Notes: generated by a model not told the origin, from the sequence alone. DNA of 64,000 nt from Streptomyces roseoviridis (GCF_039535235.1 NZ_BAAAWU010000001.1:6265001-6329000), one strand, 5' to 3'; shown: positions 7,478-18,996, counted from the first letter of the stretch. Numbers and translations: made by a program.

Positions 7478-9262
7478 GTGGCAGCACCGAAGAAGGGCCG
7501 AAGGCCGGCGGGGGGCCAGGGCCGGCCGGGCCGCGCCCTGGCACTCATTCTGATCGCCATGGTGGCGCTCACCGGCGGCATGTTCTGGTCGGGGCACACC
7601 ACCCCGCGCCTGGGCATCGACCTCGCCGGCGGCACGTCGATCACGCTCAAGGCGAAGGCGGAGCCCGGACAGGAGTCCGCCGTCAACGAGACCAACATGA
7701 ACACGGCGGTCGGCATCATCGAGCGCCGCGTCAACGGTCTGGGTGTCTCCGAGGCCGAGGTCCAGACGCAGGGCCGCGAGAACATCATCGTGAACATCCC
7801 CAAGGGGACGAACGAGAAGCAGGCCCGCGAGCAGGTCGGTACGACCGCCCAGCTGTACTTCCGGCCGGTGCTGGCCGTCGCCGCGGCCGAGCAGCCCGCG
7901 CCGAACCCCAGCTCCTCGCCGAGCGGCTCCGCCTCCGCCTCGCCGAAGCCCACCGCTTCCGGCGCCACCGTGGACAAGGGCAAGGGCAAGGGCGACACCA
8001 CCGCCACCCCGTCGTCGAGCGCCTCCACCCAGGGCCGCGCCCTCACCGAGGCGCTGAAGGCCCCGAGCCCGACGCCGACCGCGAGCTCCTCCGCGTCGCC
8101 GAAGGCGTCCACGACGCCCAAGCCCACCGGGACCGGCGACGCCGCCACCAACGCCCTGCAGCAGAAGTTCACGGCGCTCAACTGCCTCGACCCCAAGCAG
8201 CGCTCCGCCGCCGGCCAGGGCGTCAAGCCGGCCGAGCCGACCGTCGCCTGCGGCAAGAACTCCATCGGCCAGTGGGAGAAGTACCTGCTCGGCCCGGCCG
8301 AGGTCGAGGGCAGGGACGTCGACGACGCCAAGGGCGTCTTCGACCAGCAGCGCGGCATGTGGATCGTCACCATGGACTTCACGGGCGAGGGCTCGAAGAA
8401 GTTCCAGAAGATCACCAGCAAGCTGTCGCAGCAGACCGAGCCGCAGAACCAGTTCGCGATCGTCCTGGACGGCGAGGTCGTCTCGGCCCCGTCCGTGCGC
8501 CAGACCCTGAGCGCCAGCGCCGAGATCTCCGGCAGCTTCAACCAGCAGTCGGCCCAGGACCTCGGCAACATCCTGTCCTACGGCGCGCTGCCGCTCTCCT
8601 TCGACACCCAGAGCGTCGACACCGTCACCGCCGCCCTCGGCGGCGAGCAGCTCGAAGCGGGCCTGATCGCCGGCGCCATCGGCCTCGCCCTGGTCGTCAT
8701 CTACCTGGTGGTCTACTACCGCGGCCTGTCGCTGATCGCCATCCTCAGCCTCGGCGCCTCGGCCCTGCTCACCTACGTGATCATGGCCCTGCTCGGCCCG
8801 GCCATCGGCTTCGCGCTCAACCTGCCGGCCGTCTGCGGCGCCATCGTCGCCATCGGCATCACCGCGGACTCGTTCATCGTGTACTTCGAGCGCATCCGCG
8901 ACGAGGTCCGCGAGGGCCGCACCCTGCGCCCGGCCGTCGAGCGCGCCTGGCCGCGGGCCCGACGCACCATCCTGGTCTCCGACTTCGTGTCGTTCCTCGC
9001 CGCCGCGGTGCTGTTCATCGTCACCGTCGGCAAGGTCCAGGGCTTCGCGTTCACCCTCGGTCTGACCACGCTGCTCGACATCGTCGTGGTGTTCCTCTTC
9101 ACCAAGCCGGTGATGACGCTCCTGGCGCGCACCAAGTTCTTCGGCAACGGCCACAAGTGGTCCGGTCTGGACCCCAAGCGCCTCGGCGCCAAGCCCCCGC
9201 TGCGCCGCTCCCGCCGTACGTCCGCCCCGGCCGCCGGCCCCATCGACCCGAAGGAGGCGTGA
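7478..9262 (+). CDS. secD: Protein translocase subunit SecD
   Basis: The protein has 594 residues from the GTG at 7478, with GGGAGAAA as ribosome binding site; an in-frame TTG at 7457 is an alternative. SecD and SecF use the proton gradient to pull proteins out of the Sec channel. TM1 is near residues 17-38, the conserved GIDLAGGTSITL opens the large extracellular region, and TM2-6 fill about residues 400-560 with the SecD/F motifs. Roughly residues 140-235 are a Pro/Ser/Thr/Ala/Lys low-complexity insertion into the P1 region, longer than in E. coli-type proteins. secF follows after 1 nt. Confidence 0.96.
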   Translation: MAAPKKGRRPAGGQGRPGRALALILIAMVALTGGMFWSGHTTPRLGIDLAGGTSITLKAKAEPGQESAVNETNMNTAVGIIERRVNGLGVSEAEVQTQGRENIIVNIPKGTNEKQAREQVGTTAQLYFRPVLAVAAAEQPAPNPSSSPSGSASASPKPTASGATVDKGKGKGDTTATPSSSASTQGRALTEALKAPSPTPTASSSASPKASTTPKPTGTGDAATNALQQKFTALNCLDPKQRSAAGQGVKPAEPTVACGKNSIGQWEKYLLGPAEVEGRDVDDAKGVFDQQRGMWIVTMDFTGEGSKKFQKITSKLSQQTEPQNQFAIVLDGEVVSAPSVRQTLSASAEISGSFNQQSAQDLGNILSYGALPLSFDTQSVDTVTAALGGEQLEAGLIAGAIGLALVVIYLVVYYRGLSLIAILSLGASALLTYVIMALLGPAIGFALNLPAVCGAIVAIGITADSFIVYFERIRDEVREGRTLRPAVERAWPRARRTILVSDFVSFLAAAVLFIVTVGKVQGFAFTLGLTTLLDIVVVFLFTKPVMTLLARTKFFGNGHKWSGLDPKRLGAKPPLRRSRRTSAPAAGPIDPKEA

Positions 9263-9263
9263 G

Positions 9264-10337
9264 ATGTCGAAGCTCGGCGATCTCGGCGCCCGACTCCACC
9301 GCGGTGAGGTCGGCTACGACTTCATCGGCAACCGCAAGATCTGGTACGGCATCTCGATCCTGATCACCATCACGGCGATCGTCGCCCTCGCGGTCCGCGG
9401 ACTCAACATGGGCATCGAGTTCCAGGGCGGCGCCGTCTTCACCACCCCGAAGACGGACGTCACGGTCAGCCAGGCCACCGAGTACGCGGAAGAGGCCTCC
9501 GGCCACGACGCCATCGTCCAGCAGCTCGGCAACGGCACCCTGCGCATCCAGGTCGGCGGTCTCGACACCGAGAAGTCCGACCAGGTCCGCGCGGAGCTCG
9601 CCAAGGACCTCGACGTCCCCGAGACCAAGATCGCGGCCGAGCTCGTCGGCCCGAGCTGGGGCGAGCAGATCGCCACCAAGGCCTGGACGGGTCTGGGGGT
9701 CTTCATGATCCTCGTGGTGATCTATCTGGCGATCGCCTTCGAGTGGCGCATGGCGGTCGCGGCACTCATCGCGCTCATCCACGACCTCACCATCACCGTC
9801 GGCATCTACTCGCTGGTCGGCTTCGAGGTCACGGTCGGTACGGTGATCGGTCTGCTGACCATTCTCGGTTACTCGCTGTACGACACCGTCGTCGTCTTCG
9901 ACTCCCTCAAGGAGCAGACGAAGGACATCCGCAAGCAGAACCGCTGGACCTACAGCGACATCGCCAACCGCTCGATCAACAGCACCCTGGTCCGTTCGAT
10001 CAACACCACGGTCGTGGCCCTGCTGCCGGTCGCCGGCCTGCTCTTCATCGGCGGCGGCGTCCTCGGCGCCGGCATGCTGAACGACATCTCGCTGTCGCTG
10101 TTCGTGGGTCTCGCCGCCGGTGCGTACTCCTCGATCTTCATCGCCACCCCGCTCGTCGCCGACCTCAAGGAGCGCGAGCCGGCCATGAGGTCCCTGCGCA
10201 AGAAGGTCCTGGCCCGGCGGGCCGACGGGGCGGCCCGGGGCGAGTCCGACGGCGACTTCCAGGAGGACGCCCTCGCGGGCGAGGCCGCCGTCGTCGGCCA
10301 GGCCCGGCGCGGCCGCTCCTCGGAGCACCGCGGATGA
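9264..10337 (+). CDS. secF: Protein translocase subunit SecF
   Basis: The protein has 357 residues from the ATG at 9264, immediately after secD. TM1 (about 28-45) leads to the conserved GIEFQGGAVF, and the C-terminal half holds five transmembrane helices with the SecF signature GYSLYDTVVVFDSLKE. The cytosolic tail is long and charged. It forms SecDF with the preceding protein and acts at the membrane. Its stop overlaps the apt start (ATGA), so export and purine salvage genes share a transcript, an arrangement common in actinobacteria. Confidence 0.96.
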   Translation: MSKLGDLGARLHRGEVGYDFIGNRKIWYGISILITITAIVALAVRGLNMGIEFQGGAVFTTPKTDVTVSQATEYAEEASGHDAIVQQLGNGTLRIQVGGLDTEKSDQVRAELAKDLDVPETKIAAELVGPSWGEQIATKAWTGLGVFMILVVIYLAIAFEWRMAVAALIALIHDLTITVGIYSLVGFEVTVGTVIGLLTILGYSLYDTVVVFDSLKEQTKDIRKQNRWTYSDIANRSINSTLVRSINTTVVALLPVAGLLFIGGGVLGAGMLNDISLSLFVGLAAGAYSSIFIATPLVADLKEREPAMRSLRKKVLARRADGAARGESDGDFQEDALAGEAAVVGQARRGRSSEHRG

Positions 10338-10885
10338 CGGCCGTCACGCAGAGCACCACCGAGCTGCTGCTGAGCCGCATCCGGGACGTCCCCGACTATC
10401 CGAAGCCGGGCGTGCTGTTCAAGGACATCACCCCGCTGCTCGCGGACCCGGAGGCGTTCACCGCGCTCACCGACGCCCTCGCGGCGCTCTGCCGCGAGCA
10501 GGGCGCCACGAAGATCGTCGGCCTGGAGGCCCGCGGCTTCATCCTGGCCGCGCCGGTCGCCGTCCGCGCCGGACTGGGCTTCATCCCGGTCCGCAAGGCC
10601 GGCAAGCTGCCCGGGGCCACCCTGCGGCAGGCCTACGAGCTGGAGTACGGCACCGCCGAGATCGAGGTGCACGCCGAGGACCTGGCCGCGGGCGACCGCG
10701 TCATGGTCATCGACGACGTCCTCGCCACCGGCGGCACCGCCGAGGCGTCCATCGAGCTCATCCGGCGCGCCGGTGCCGAGGTCGCCGGTGTCGCGGTGCT
10801 CATGGAGCTCGGCTTCCTGCCGGGCAGGGCCCGGCTCGAGCCCGCCCTCGGCGACGCTCCGCTCACCGCGCTCATCACCGTCTGA
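10334..10885 (+). CDS. apt: Adenine phosphoribosyltransferase
   Basis: The protein has 183 residues from the ATG at 10334, overlapping secF by 4 nt. It salvages adenine with PRPP to AMP. The type I PRTase signature VMVIDDVLATGGTA is the PRPP-binding loop, and the adenine-binding part GLEARGFILAAPVAVRAG and the hood region IRDVPDYPKPGVLFKDITPL are intact. Its length is normal. It sits just upstream of relA, an arrangement widely kept in Gram-positives that pairs purine salvage with ppGpp metabolism. A strong terminator follows. Confidence 0.96.
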   Translation: MTAVTQSTTELLLSRIRDVPDYPKPGVLFKDITPLLADPEAFTALTDALAALCREQGATKIVGLEARGFILAAPVAVRAGLGFIPVRKAGKLPGATLRQAYELEYGTAEIEVHAEDLAAGDRVMVIDDVLATGGTAEASIELIRRAGAEVAGVAVLMELGFLPGRARLEPALGDAPLTALITV

Positions 10886-10900
10886 CGCCGTCGGTCCCGT

Positions 10901-10936
10901 ACGGGGGCGGCCCGGGAATCCCCGGGCCGCCCCCGT
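10901..10936 (+). terminator. Intrinsic terminator after apt
   Basis: There is a perfect 16-bp stem (10901-10916 with 10921-10936), an AATC loop and a short CGTTTTCC tail. It closes the yajC-secDF-apt unit. Confidence 0.88.
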
Positions 10937-11015
10937 CGTTTTCCGGACAGGCCCCGCAACGGGCCCCGGGGGAAGCACCTCGGCCGCGCCGGGCACGTCT
11001 CAGCCTCCAGGCCGT

Positions 11016-11046
11016 TTGAGCACAGGCGCTTCCAGGTCGATACGAT
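11016..11046 (+). promoter_or_regulatory. Likely relA promoter
   Basis: TTGAGC (11016-11021) and TACGAT (11041-11046) are separated by 19 nt, giving a start near 11053 and a leader of about 68 nt. It lies after the apt terminator, as expected for an independent relA promoter. Confidence 0.5.
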
Positions 11047-11120
11047 GGCCTTTCCGGGCCTGACCGGGGGACCCGGACCTCCCCCAGACCCCGTCCGGGG
11101 GGACCCCTCAAGGAGCGCTC

Positions 11121-13583
<2,463 letters not shown>

Positions 13584-13597
13584 CCGTACGCACGGGA

Positions 13598-13629
13598 AGG
13601 GCCCCCGGCGCACACGCGCCGGGGGCCCT
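13598..13629. terminator. Bidirectional terminator between relA and the DUF349 gene
   Basis: There is a perfect 14-bp stem (13598-13611 with 13616-13629) and an ACAC loop. It lies between two convergent genes whose ends are only 67 nt apart, so it probably serves both. Confidence 0.85.
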
Positions 13630-13650
13630 CCTCGTATCAGCGGGAGCGGA

Positions 13651-14880
13651 TCAGCCGCCGAACTCCTGCAGACCCTTCAGGGCCTGGTCGAGCAGCGCCT
13701 GACGGCCCTCGAGCTCCTTGGCGAGCTTGTCGGCCTTGGCGTCGTTGCCCGCCGCGCGGGCCGCGTCGATCTGCTTCTGCAGCTTGTCGACCGCGTCCTG
13801 GAGCTGGCCCGTCAGACCCGCGGCACGCGCCCGCGCCTCCGGGTTGGTGCGGCGCCACTCGGCCTCCTCGGCCTCCTGGATGGCCCGCTCCACCGCGTGC
13901 ATCCGGCCCTCGACCTTCGGGCGGGCGTCGCGCGGCACGTGGCCGATGGCCTCCCAGCGCTCGTTCAGCGAGCGGAACGCGGCACGGGCCGCCTTCAGGT
14001 CCGACACCGGCACCAGCTTCTCCGCCTCGGCCGCGAGCTCCTCCTTCAGCTTGAGGTTCTCGGTCTGCTCGGCGTCGCGCTCGGCGAAGACCTCGCCGCG
14101 CGCCGCGAAGAACACGTCCTGGGCACCGCGGAAGCGGTTCCACAGCTCGTCCTCGTGCTCGCGCTGGGCCCGGCCCGCCGCCTTCCAGTCCGCCATCAGC
14201 TCGCGGTAGCGGGCGGCCGTCGCACCCCAGTCGGTGGAGTTCGACAGCGCCTCGGCCTCGGCGACCAGCTTCTCCTTCGTCTTGCGGGCCTCCTCGCGCT
14301 GCGCGTCCAGCGCCGCGAAGTGGGCCTTGCGCCGCTTGGAGAAGGCCGAACGGGCGTGCGAGAAGCGGTGCCACAGCTCGTCGTCGGACTTCCGGTCGAG
14401 CCGCGGCAGGCCCTTCCAGGTGTCCACGAGCGCCCGGAGCCGCTCGCCCGCGGCACGCCACTGCTCGCTCTGCGCCAGCTCCTCGGCCTCGGTGACCAGC
14501 GCCTCCTTGGCGGCGCGGGCCTCGTCGGCCTGCTTCGCCTTCTGCGCCTTGCGCTCCTCGCGGCGCGACTCCACCGTCTCCGTCAGCTTGTCGAGCCGGG
14601 CCGACAGCGCGGCCAGGTCGCCCACCGCGTGGTGCTCCTCGACCTGCTGCCGGATGTGCTCGATGGCCGCCTGCGCGTCCTTCGCCGAGAGGTCGGTGGT
14701 CCTCACCCGCTTCTCGAGGAGGCCGATCTCGACCACCAGGCCCTCGTACTTGCGCTCGAAGTAGGCCAGCGCCTCCTCGGGGCTGCCGGCCTGCCACGAA
14801 CCGACGACCTTCTCGCCCTCGGCCGTACGCACGTACACGGTGCCCGTCTCGTCGACGCGGCCCCACGGGTCGCTGCTCAC
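13651..14880 (-). CDS. DUF349 coiled-coil protein
   Basis: The protein has 409 residues from a GTG with a strong GAGGAGG site. After an N-terminal domain (DPWGRVDETGTVYVRTAEGE) it consists of long helices with DUF349-type repeats of about 70 residues. Each has a W near its middle, as in WRAAGERLRALVDTWKGL, DWGATAARYRELMADWKAAG and AFRSLNERWEAIGHVPRDAR, joined by Lys/Glu-rich coiled coil. No enzymatic motif is present. Homologues are conserved in Streptomyces without a settled function. It runs against relA and shares its terminator. Confidence 0.85.
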   Translation of the reverse strand: MSSDPWGRVDETGTVYVRTAEGEKVVGSWQAGSPEEALAYFERKYEGLVVEIGLLEKRVRTTDLSAKDAQAAIEHIRQQVEEHHAVGDLAALSARLDKLTETVESRREERKAQKAKQADEARAAKEALVTEAEELAQSEQWRAAGERLRALVDTWKGLPRLDRKSDDELWHRFSHARSAFSKRRKAHFAALDAQREEARKTKEKLVAEAEALSNSTDWGATAARYRELMADWKAAGRAQREHEDELWNRFRGAQDVFFAARGEVFAERDAEQTENLKLKEELAAEAEKLVPVSDLKAARAAFRSLNERWEAIGHVPRDARPKVEGRMHAVERAIQEAEEAEWRRTNPEARARAAGLTGQLQDAVDKLQKQIDAARAAGNDAKADKLAKELEGRQALLDQALKGLQEFGG

Positions 14881-14998
14881 AGCGCCTCCTCAACATGATG
14901 CCGACTCGGGGGCCCCGCCCCCTGGCATCGTCCACGGTTTCCCGGCGGGCCTCGCCCGCCCTCCACAGCGCGGCCGACGGCCTGCGCTGCACAACGCC

Positions 14999-15028
14999 AA
15001 TCTAGGCGAACGGCGGCCCGGCTGTCCG
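14999..15028 (-). promoter_or_regulatory. Possible promoter of the DUF349 gene
   Basis: Read on the minus strand, CGGACA (15028-15023) and TAGATT (15004-14999) are 18 nt apart. The predicted start is about 113 nt before the GTG. Confidence 0.4.
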
Positions 15029-15087
15029 CACTCAGCGCGACCGAATTCGGCGGTCGCGCCCGTGTGCGGCCCCCGGGCCGCCGTGCC

Positions 15088-15873
15088 TCACTTCTTGGTG
15101 ACGGCGGCCTTCTGGATCGTGACCGCCTTCTGCGGCGCCCCGTCGCCCGAGCCGCCCGCGACACCCGCCTTCGCGACCTCCTCGACCAGCTTCACGCCCT
15201 CGGCGTCGAAGGTGCCGAAGGGGGTGTAGCTCGGCGGGAGCTTGGTGTCCTTGTAGACGAGGAAGAACTGGCTGCCGCCGGTGTTCGGGCCGGCGTTGGC
15301 CATCGCCACGGTGCCCTTCGGGTACGTCACGGAGCCGTCCGCCCCGGCCTTGCCGAGGCCGCCGAGGTTCTCGTCCGGGATGGAGTAGCCCGGGCCGCCG
15401 GTGCCGTCGCCCTTCGGGTCGCCGCACTGGAGCACGAAGATGCCCGAGGTGGTGAGGCGGTGGCACTTGGTGCCGTCGAAGTACTTCTTGTCGGCGAGGT
15501 GCTTGAAGGAGTTGACGGTGCGCGGGGCCTTCGCCGCGTCCATCGTGATCGTGATGTCCCCGAGGTTGGTCGTCAGGGCCATCGTGTACGAGCCCTTCTT
15601 GTCGATCGCCATCTTCGGCTCGGGCTGCGAGGGGGTGCTCTGCTCCGGGCTCGGGGTGTTCGACGGGCTCGACGCCACGTCCGAGCCCTTCGCGTCGTCG
15701 CCGGTCAGCGCCACCGACGCCCACACCGCACCACCCGCGGCGAGCACCACCGCCAGCGTGGAGGCGATGACGATGTTCCGGCGCGACCTGCGCCGCGCCT
15801 CCTCGCGCCGCTGCTGCTGCCGCAGGTACTTCTCTCTGGCGAGCTGCCGCCGCCGCTGATCGCTGGTGACCAC
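15088..15873 (-). CDS. Membrane-anchored cyclophilin-type peptidyl-prolyl isomerase
   Basis: The protein has 261 residues from the GTG at 15873, with AAGGAG eight nt upstream. A basic, glutamine-rich cytosolic head (about 1-32) precedes one transmembrane helix (NIVIASTLAVVLAAGGAVWASVA, residues about 33-54) and a Ser/Pro/Thr linker. The cyclophilin domain spans about residues 90-255. It contains YFDGTKCHRLTTSGIFVLQCGD, GTVAMANAGPNTGGSQFFLV and TPFGTFDAEGV, close to the PpiA/B core. Probably it helps fold exported proteins at the outer face of the membrane. The two cysteines in the core (KCHR and LQCGD) may form a disulfide there. Confidence 0.9.
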   Translation of the reverse strand: MVTSDQRRRQLAREKYLRQQQRREEARRRSRRNIVIASTLAVVLAAGGAVWASVALTGDDAKGSDVASSPSNTPSPEQSTPSQPEPKMAIDKKGSYTMALTTNLGDITITMDAAKAPRTVNSFKHLADKKYFDGTKCHRLTTSGIFVLQCGDPKGDGTGGPGYSIPDENLGGLGKAGADGSVTYPKGTVAMANAGPNTGGSQFFLVYKDTKLPPSYTPFGTFDAEGVKLVEEVAKAGVAGGSGDGAPQKAVTIQKAAVTKK

Positions 15874-15935
15874 CGGGTCCGCTCCTTGTCGATCGTCTGT
15901 TCAGTCCTGGCCGGATGGCCCGTACCGTATACGGG

Positions 15936-15966
15936 TTGGCTGTGGAATACGCAGCGCCGGTAGGCT
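15936..15966 (+). promoter_or_regulatory. Likely promoter of the hydrolase-hisS operon
   Basis: TTGGCT (15936-15941) and TAGGCT (15961-15966) are 19 nt apart in the region between two divergent genes. Transcription would begin near 15973, giving a 63-nt leader. Confidence 0.45.
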
Positions 15967-16035
15967 CTGATCTGCTGCATTCCGCTGCACGGCACACCGC
16001 AGCGGCCTTCTGCCGGACGACAAATAAGGACGATC

Positions 16036-16743
16036 GTGCTGATTGCCGGGTTCCCCGCCGGGGCCTGGGGCACCAACTGTTACGTGGTCGCCCCCGCCGC
16101 AGGCGAGGAGTGCGTCATCATCGACCCGGGCCACCAGGCCGCCCAGGGTGTCGAGGAGACGCTGAAGAAGCATCGGCTCAAGCCCGTCGCCGTGGTCCTC
16201 ACCCATGGCCACATCGACCACGTCGCCTCCGTCGTCCCGGTCTGCGGCGCCCATGACGTCCCCGCGTGGATCCACCCCGCCGACCGGTACATGATGAGCG
16301 ACCCGGAGAAGGCCCTCGGCCGCTCCATCGGGATGCCCCTCATGGGCGAGCTGACCGTGGGCGAGCCGGACGACGTGCACGAGCTCACCGACGGCGCCGC
16401 GCTGAAGCTCGCCGGACTGGAGTTCTCCGTCGCACACGCGCCCGGTCATACCAAGGGGTCGGTGACCTTCCGGACACCGGAGACCACGGAGGTCCCCTCC
16501 GTCTTCTTCTCCGGTGACCTGCTGTTCGCCGGCTCCATCGGACGCACCGACCTGCCCGGCGGTGACATGGACGAGATGCTGCAGTCGCTGGCCCGCGTGT
16601 GCCTGCCGCTCGACAACTCGACCGTGGTGCTGTCGGGGCACGGTCCCCAGACGACCATCGGCCAGGAGCGCGCCACCAACCCCTACCTGCGGCAGGTGGC
16701 CTCCGGCCTCGGGAGCGCGGACGCTCCCCGACGAGGAATGTGA
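16036..16743 (+). CDS. Metallo-beta-lactamase fold hydrolase, glyoxalase II-like
   Basis: The protein has 235 residues from the GTG at 16036, preceded by AAGGAC. The metal site THGHIDHVA (HxHxDH), APGHTKGSVTF, SGDLLFAGSIGRTDLPGGD and LSGHGPQTTIGQER are the full set of glyoxalase II-like ligands, including the bridging aspartate. The short helical C-terminus differs from true GloB (about 250-260 residues with a glutathione-binding domain), which fits actinobacteria since they lack glutathione. The natural substrate is unknown. It is separated from hisS by 10 nt, a pairing seen widely in this phylum. Confidence 0.88.
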   Translation: MLIAGFPAGAWGTNCYVVAPAAGEECVIIDPGHQAAQGVEETLKKHRLKPVAVVLTHGHIDHVASVVPVCGAHDVPAWIHPADRYMMSDPEKALGRSIGMPLMGELTVGEPDDVHELTDGAALKLAGLEFSVAHAPGHTKGSVTFRTPETTEVPSVFFSGDLLFAGSIGRTDLPGGDMDEMLQSLARVCLPLDNSTVVLSGHGPQTTIGQERATNPYLRQVASGLGSADAPRRGM

Positions 16744-16753
16744 CGAGACCCAC

Positions 16754-18016
16754 GTGAGCACCTTTCAGGCCCCCAAGGGCACGTACGACCTGATCCCCCC
16801 GCGTTCCGCCGTGTTCCTCGCGGTCCGCGACACGATCGCCACCCAGGTGAGGAACGCCGGCTACGGCTACGTCGAGACCCCCGGCTTCGAGGACGTGAAC
16901 CTCTTCGCCCGCGGCGTCGGCGAGTCCACCGACATCGTCACCAAGGAGATGTACACCCTCACCACGAAGGGCGGCGACCAGCTCGCCCTGCGTCCCGAGG
17001 GCACCGCCTCCGTCCTGCGCGCCGCCCTCCAGGCCAACCTGCACAAGCAGGGCAACCTGCCGGTCAAGCTCTGGTACTCGGGCTCCTACTACCGCTACGA
17101 GCGGGCCCAGGCGGGCCGCTACCGCCACTTCTCCCAGGTCGGCGCCGAGGCGATCGGCGCAGAGGACCCCGCCCTCGACGCCGAGCTGATCATCCTGGCC
17201 GACCAGGCCTACCGCGCCCTCGGCCTGCGGAACTACCGCATCCTGCTGAACTCGCTCGGCGACAAGGAGTGCCGCCCCGTCTACCGCGAGACCCTGCAGA
17301 CCTTCCTGCGCGGCCTCGACCTCGACGAGGACACCCTGCGCCGCGCCGAGATCAACCCGCTGCGGGTCCTCGACGACAAGCGCGAGTCCGTGCAGAAGCA
17401 GCTGGCCGACGCCCCGCTGCTGCGCGACTACCTGTGCGACGCGTGCAAGGCGTACCACGAGGAGGTGCGCGCGCTGATCACCGCGGCGGGCGTGGTCTTC
17501 GAGGACGACCCCAAGCTGGTGCGCGGCCTCGACTACTACACCCGGACCACCTTCGAGTTCGTCCACGACGGCCTCGGCTCGCAGTCCGCGGTCGGCGGCG
17601 GCGGCCGCTACGACGGCCTGTCCGAGATGATCGGCGGCCCCGCGCTGCCGTCCGTCGGCTGGGCGCTCGGCGTGGACCGCACCGTCCTCGCCCTGGAGGC
17701 CGAGGGCGTGCAGCTGGACCTGCCCGCGACCACCAGCGTCTTCGCCGTCGCCATCGGCCAGGAGGCACGCCGCGTGCTGTTCGGCAAGGTCACCGAGCTC
17801 CGCAAGGCGGGCGTCGCCGCCGACTTCTCCTTCGGCGGCAAGGGCCTCAAGGGCTCGATGAAGGACGCCAACCGCTCCGGCGCCCGCCTCACCCTCGTCG
17901 CCGGCGAGCGCGACCTCGCCGAGGGCGTCGTCCAGCTCAAGGACATGGAGTCCGGCGAGCAGCAGGCGGTCGCCCTGGACGCCCTGGTCGAGGCGGTCAA
18001 GGCGAAGCTCGCCTGA
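16754..18016 (+). CDS. hisS: Histidyl-tRNA synthetase
   Basis: The protein has 420 residues from the GTG at 16754. The frame is open to 16514, but only as a shadow of the preceding gene. It is a class II aminoacyl-tRNA synthetase. Motif 1 is near PPRSAVFLAVRDT, motif 2 is LWYSGSYYRYERAQAGRYRHFSQVGAEAIG, the histidine A signature is LVRGLDYYTRTTFEF, and the motif 3 arginine is in GWALGVDRTV. The anticodon-binding domain fills about 325-420. It follows the hydrolase gene by 10 nt and is closed by a hairpin terminator. Confidence 0.96.
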   Translation: MSTFQAPKGTYDLIPPRSAVFLAVRDTIATQVRNAGYGYVETPGFEDVNLFARGVGESTDIVTKEMYTLTTKGGDQLALRPEGTASVLRAALQANLHKQGNLPVKLWYSGSYYRYERAQAGRYRHFSQVGAEAIGAEDPALDAELIILADQAYRALGLRNYRILLNSLGDKECRPVYRETLQTFLRGLDLDEDTLRRAEINPLRVLDDKRESVQKQLADAPLLRDYLCDACKAYHEEVRALITAAGVVFEDDPKLVRGLDYYTRTTFEFVHDGLGSQSAVGGGGRYDGLSEMIGGPALPSVGWALGVDRTVLALEAEGVQLDLPATTSVFAVAIGQEARRVLFGKVTELRKAGVAADFSFGGKGLKGSMKDANRSGARLTLVAGERDLAEGVVQLKDMESGEQQAVALDALVEAVKAKLA

Positions 18017-18037
18017 GCCGGCCCCGTACGCGTACGG

Positions 18038-18077
18038 GAAGGGGCCCGGCCCGTGGTGACGCGGACCGGGCCCCTTC
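18038..18077 (+). terminator. Hairpin terminator after hisS
   Basis: A 12-bp stem (18038-18049 with 18066-18077), continuing inward after one mismatch, begins 21 nt after the hisS stop. The rest of the gap to 18370 holds a short repeat and no gene that I can support. Confidence 0.75.
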
Positions 18078-18100
18078 GGCGCACCCGAGGGGCGCCCAGC

Positions 18101-18130
18101 CGCCGAAGGCCGCCGAAGGTCGCCGAAGGC
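18101..18130. repeat. Three tandem 10-bp repeats
   Basis: CGCCGAAGGY occurs three times head to tail in the 353-nt gap between hisS and the VKOR gene. No function is evident. Confidence 0.8.
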
Positions 18131-18369
18131 CGGCGCGAGCAGCGCGACCGGCGGCACGGCCGCGCCCGCGACCCTGCCCGCGCGAGCCCGCCGGGCACCG
18201 GCGCGGTAGGAAGATCCGCGGGCGTCGGACGCTCCCGCACGGGGGTCCGGCCGGTCGAGGCCCTTACCGTCCGCTCACGCCGGGCGTGCCACCCTGTGCG
18301 GCACAATGACCGTGGCCGGTCGGTGCCCGGCCGGCGGACGCGAAGAGCGAGAAGAGCGAGCACAGCGAC

Positions 18370-18996
18370 ATGACGAACGCAGCGGCAGCGAACCGGACCG
18401 CGGAGCGCGCGGACTCCCGCGCCATCGGCGCCGGCCGTGGCCTCGCCTGGCTCCTGGTGATCACCGGCGCAGCCGGACTGCTCGCCTCCTGGGTGATCAC
18501 GCTCGACAAGTTCAAGCTCCTCGAGGACCCGAACTTCACGCCCGCGTGCAGCCTGAACCCGATCGTCTCCTGCGGCAACGTGATGAAGAGCGAGCAGGCC
18601 GCGGCCTTCGGCTTCCCCAACCCGATGCTGGGGCTCGGCACGTACGCCGTCGTCGTCGCCCTCGGCGCCGGCCTGCTCGCGGGCGCCCGCTACCGGCGCT
18701 GGTACTGGCTCGGCCTCAACGCCGGCACCCTCTTCGGCGTCGGCTTCTGCACCTGGCTCATGATCCAGTCGCTGTACGAGATCAACGCGCTGTGCCTGTG
18801 GTGCTGCCTCGCCTGGATCGCCACCCTCGTCATGTTCTGGTACACCACCTCGCACAACGTCCGGCACGGCGTGATCCCGGCGCCCGCGGCCCTGCGCACC
18901 TTCTTCGACGAGTTCACCTGGGTCCTGCCGGTCCTGCACACCGGCATCATCGGCATGCTGGTCCTGACCCGCTGGTGGGACTTCTGGACGAGCTGA
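18370..18996 (+). CDS. Vitamin K epoxide reductase family membrane protein (VKOR)
   Basis: The protein has 208 residues from the ATG at 18370. It is a polytopic membrane protein with about five helices, starting GLAWLLVITGAAGLLASWVI. The loop cysteines C60 and C68 (ACSLNPIVSCG) and the CxxC centre C142-C145 (LCLWCC) are all present. Bacterial VKOR reoxidises extracytoplasmic DsbA-like thiol oxidases and passes electrons to menaquinone. No thioredoxin domain is fused, so a separate partner is expected elsewhere. The gene is monocistronic as far as can be seen. Confidence 0.92.
   Translation: MTNAAAANRTAERADSRAIGAGRGLAWLLVITGAAGLLASWVITLDKFKLLEDPNFTPACSLNPIVSCGNVMKSEQAAAFGFPNPMLGLGTYAVVVALGAGLLAGARYRRWYWLGLNAGTLFGVGFCTWLMIQSLYEINALCLWCCLAWIATLVMFWYTTSHNVRHGVIPAPAALRTFFDEFTWVLPVLHTGIIGMLVLTRWWDFWTS

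Noticed and set aside
5387..9154. A 1255-residue open frame on the minus strand across ruvB-secD
   Set aside because: It is antisense to well-identified genes, has biased composition (Gly/Asp/Arg/Leu/Val) and no motifs; it is a product of high GC content.
15929..15945. Operator-like inverted repeat CCCGTA/TACGGG between the cyclophilin and hydrolase genes
   Set aside because: It is short and not matched elsewhere in the window; it could be chance in this GC-rich sequence.
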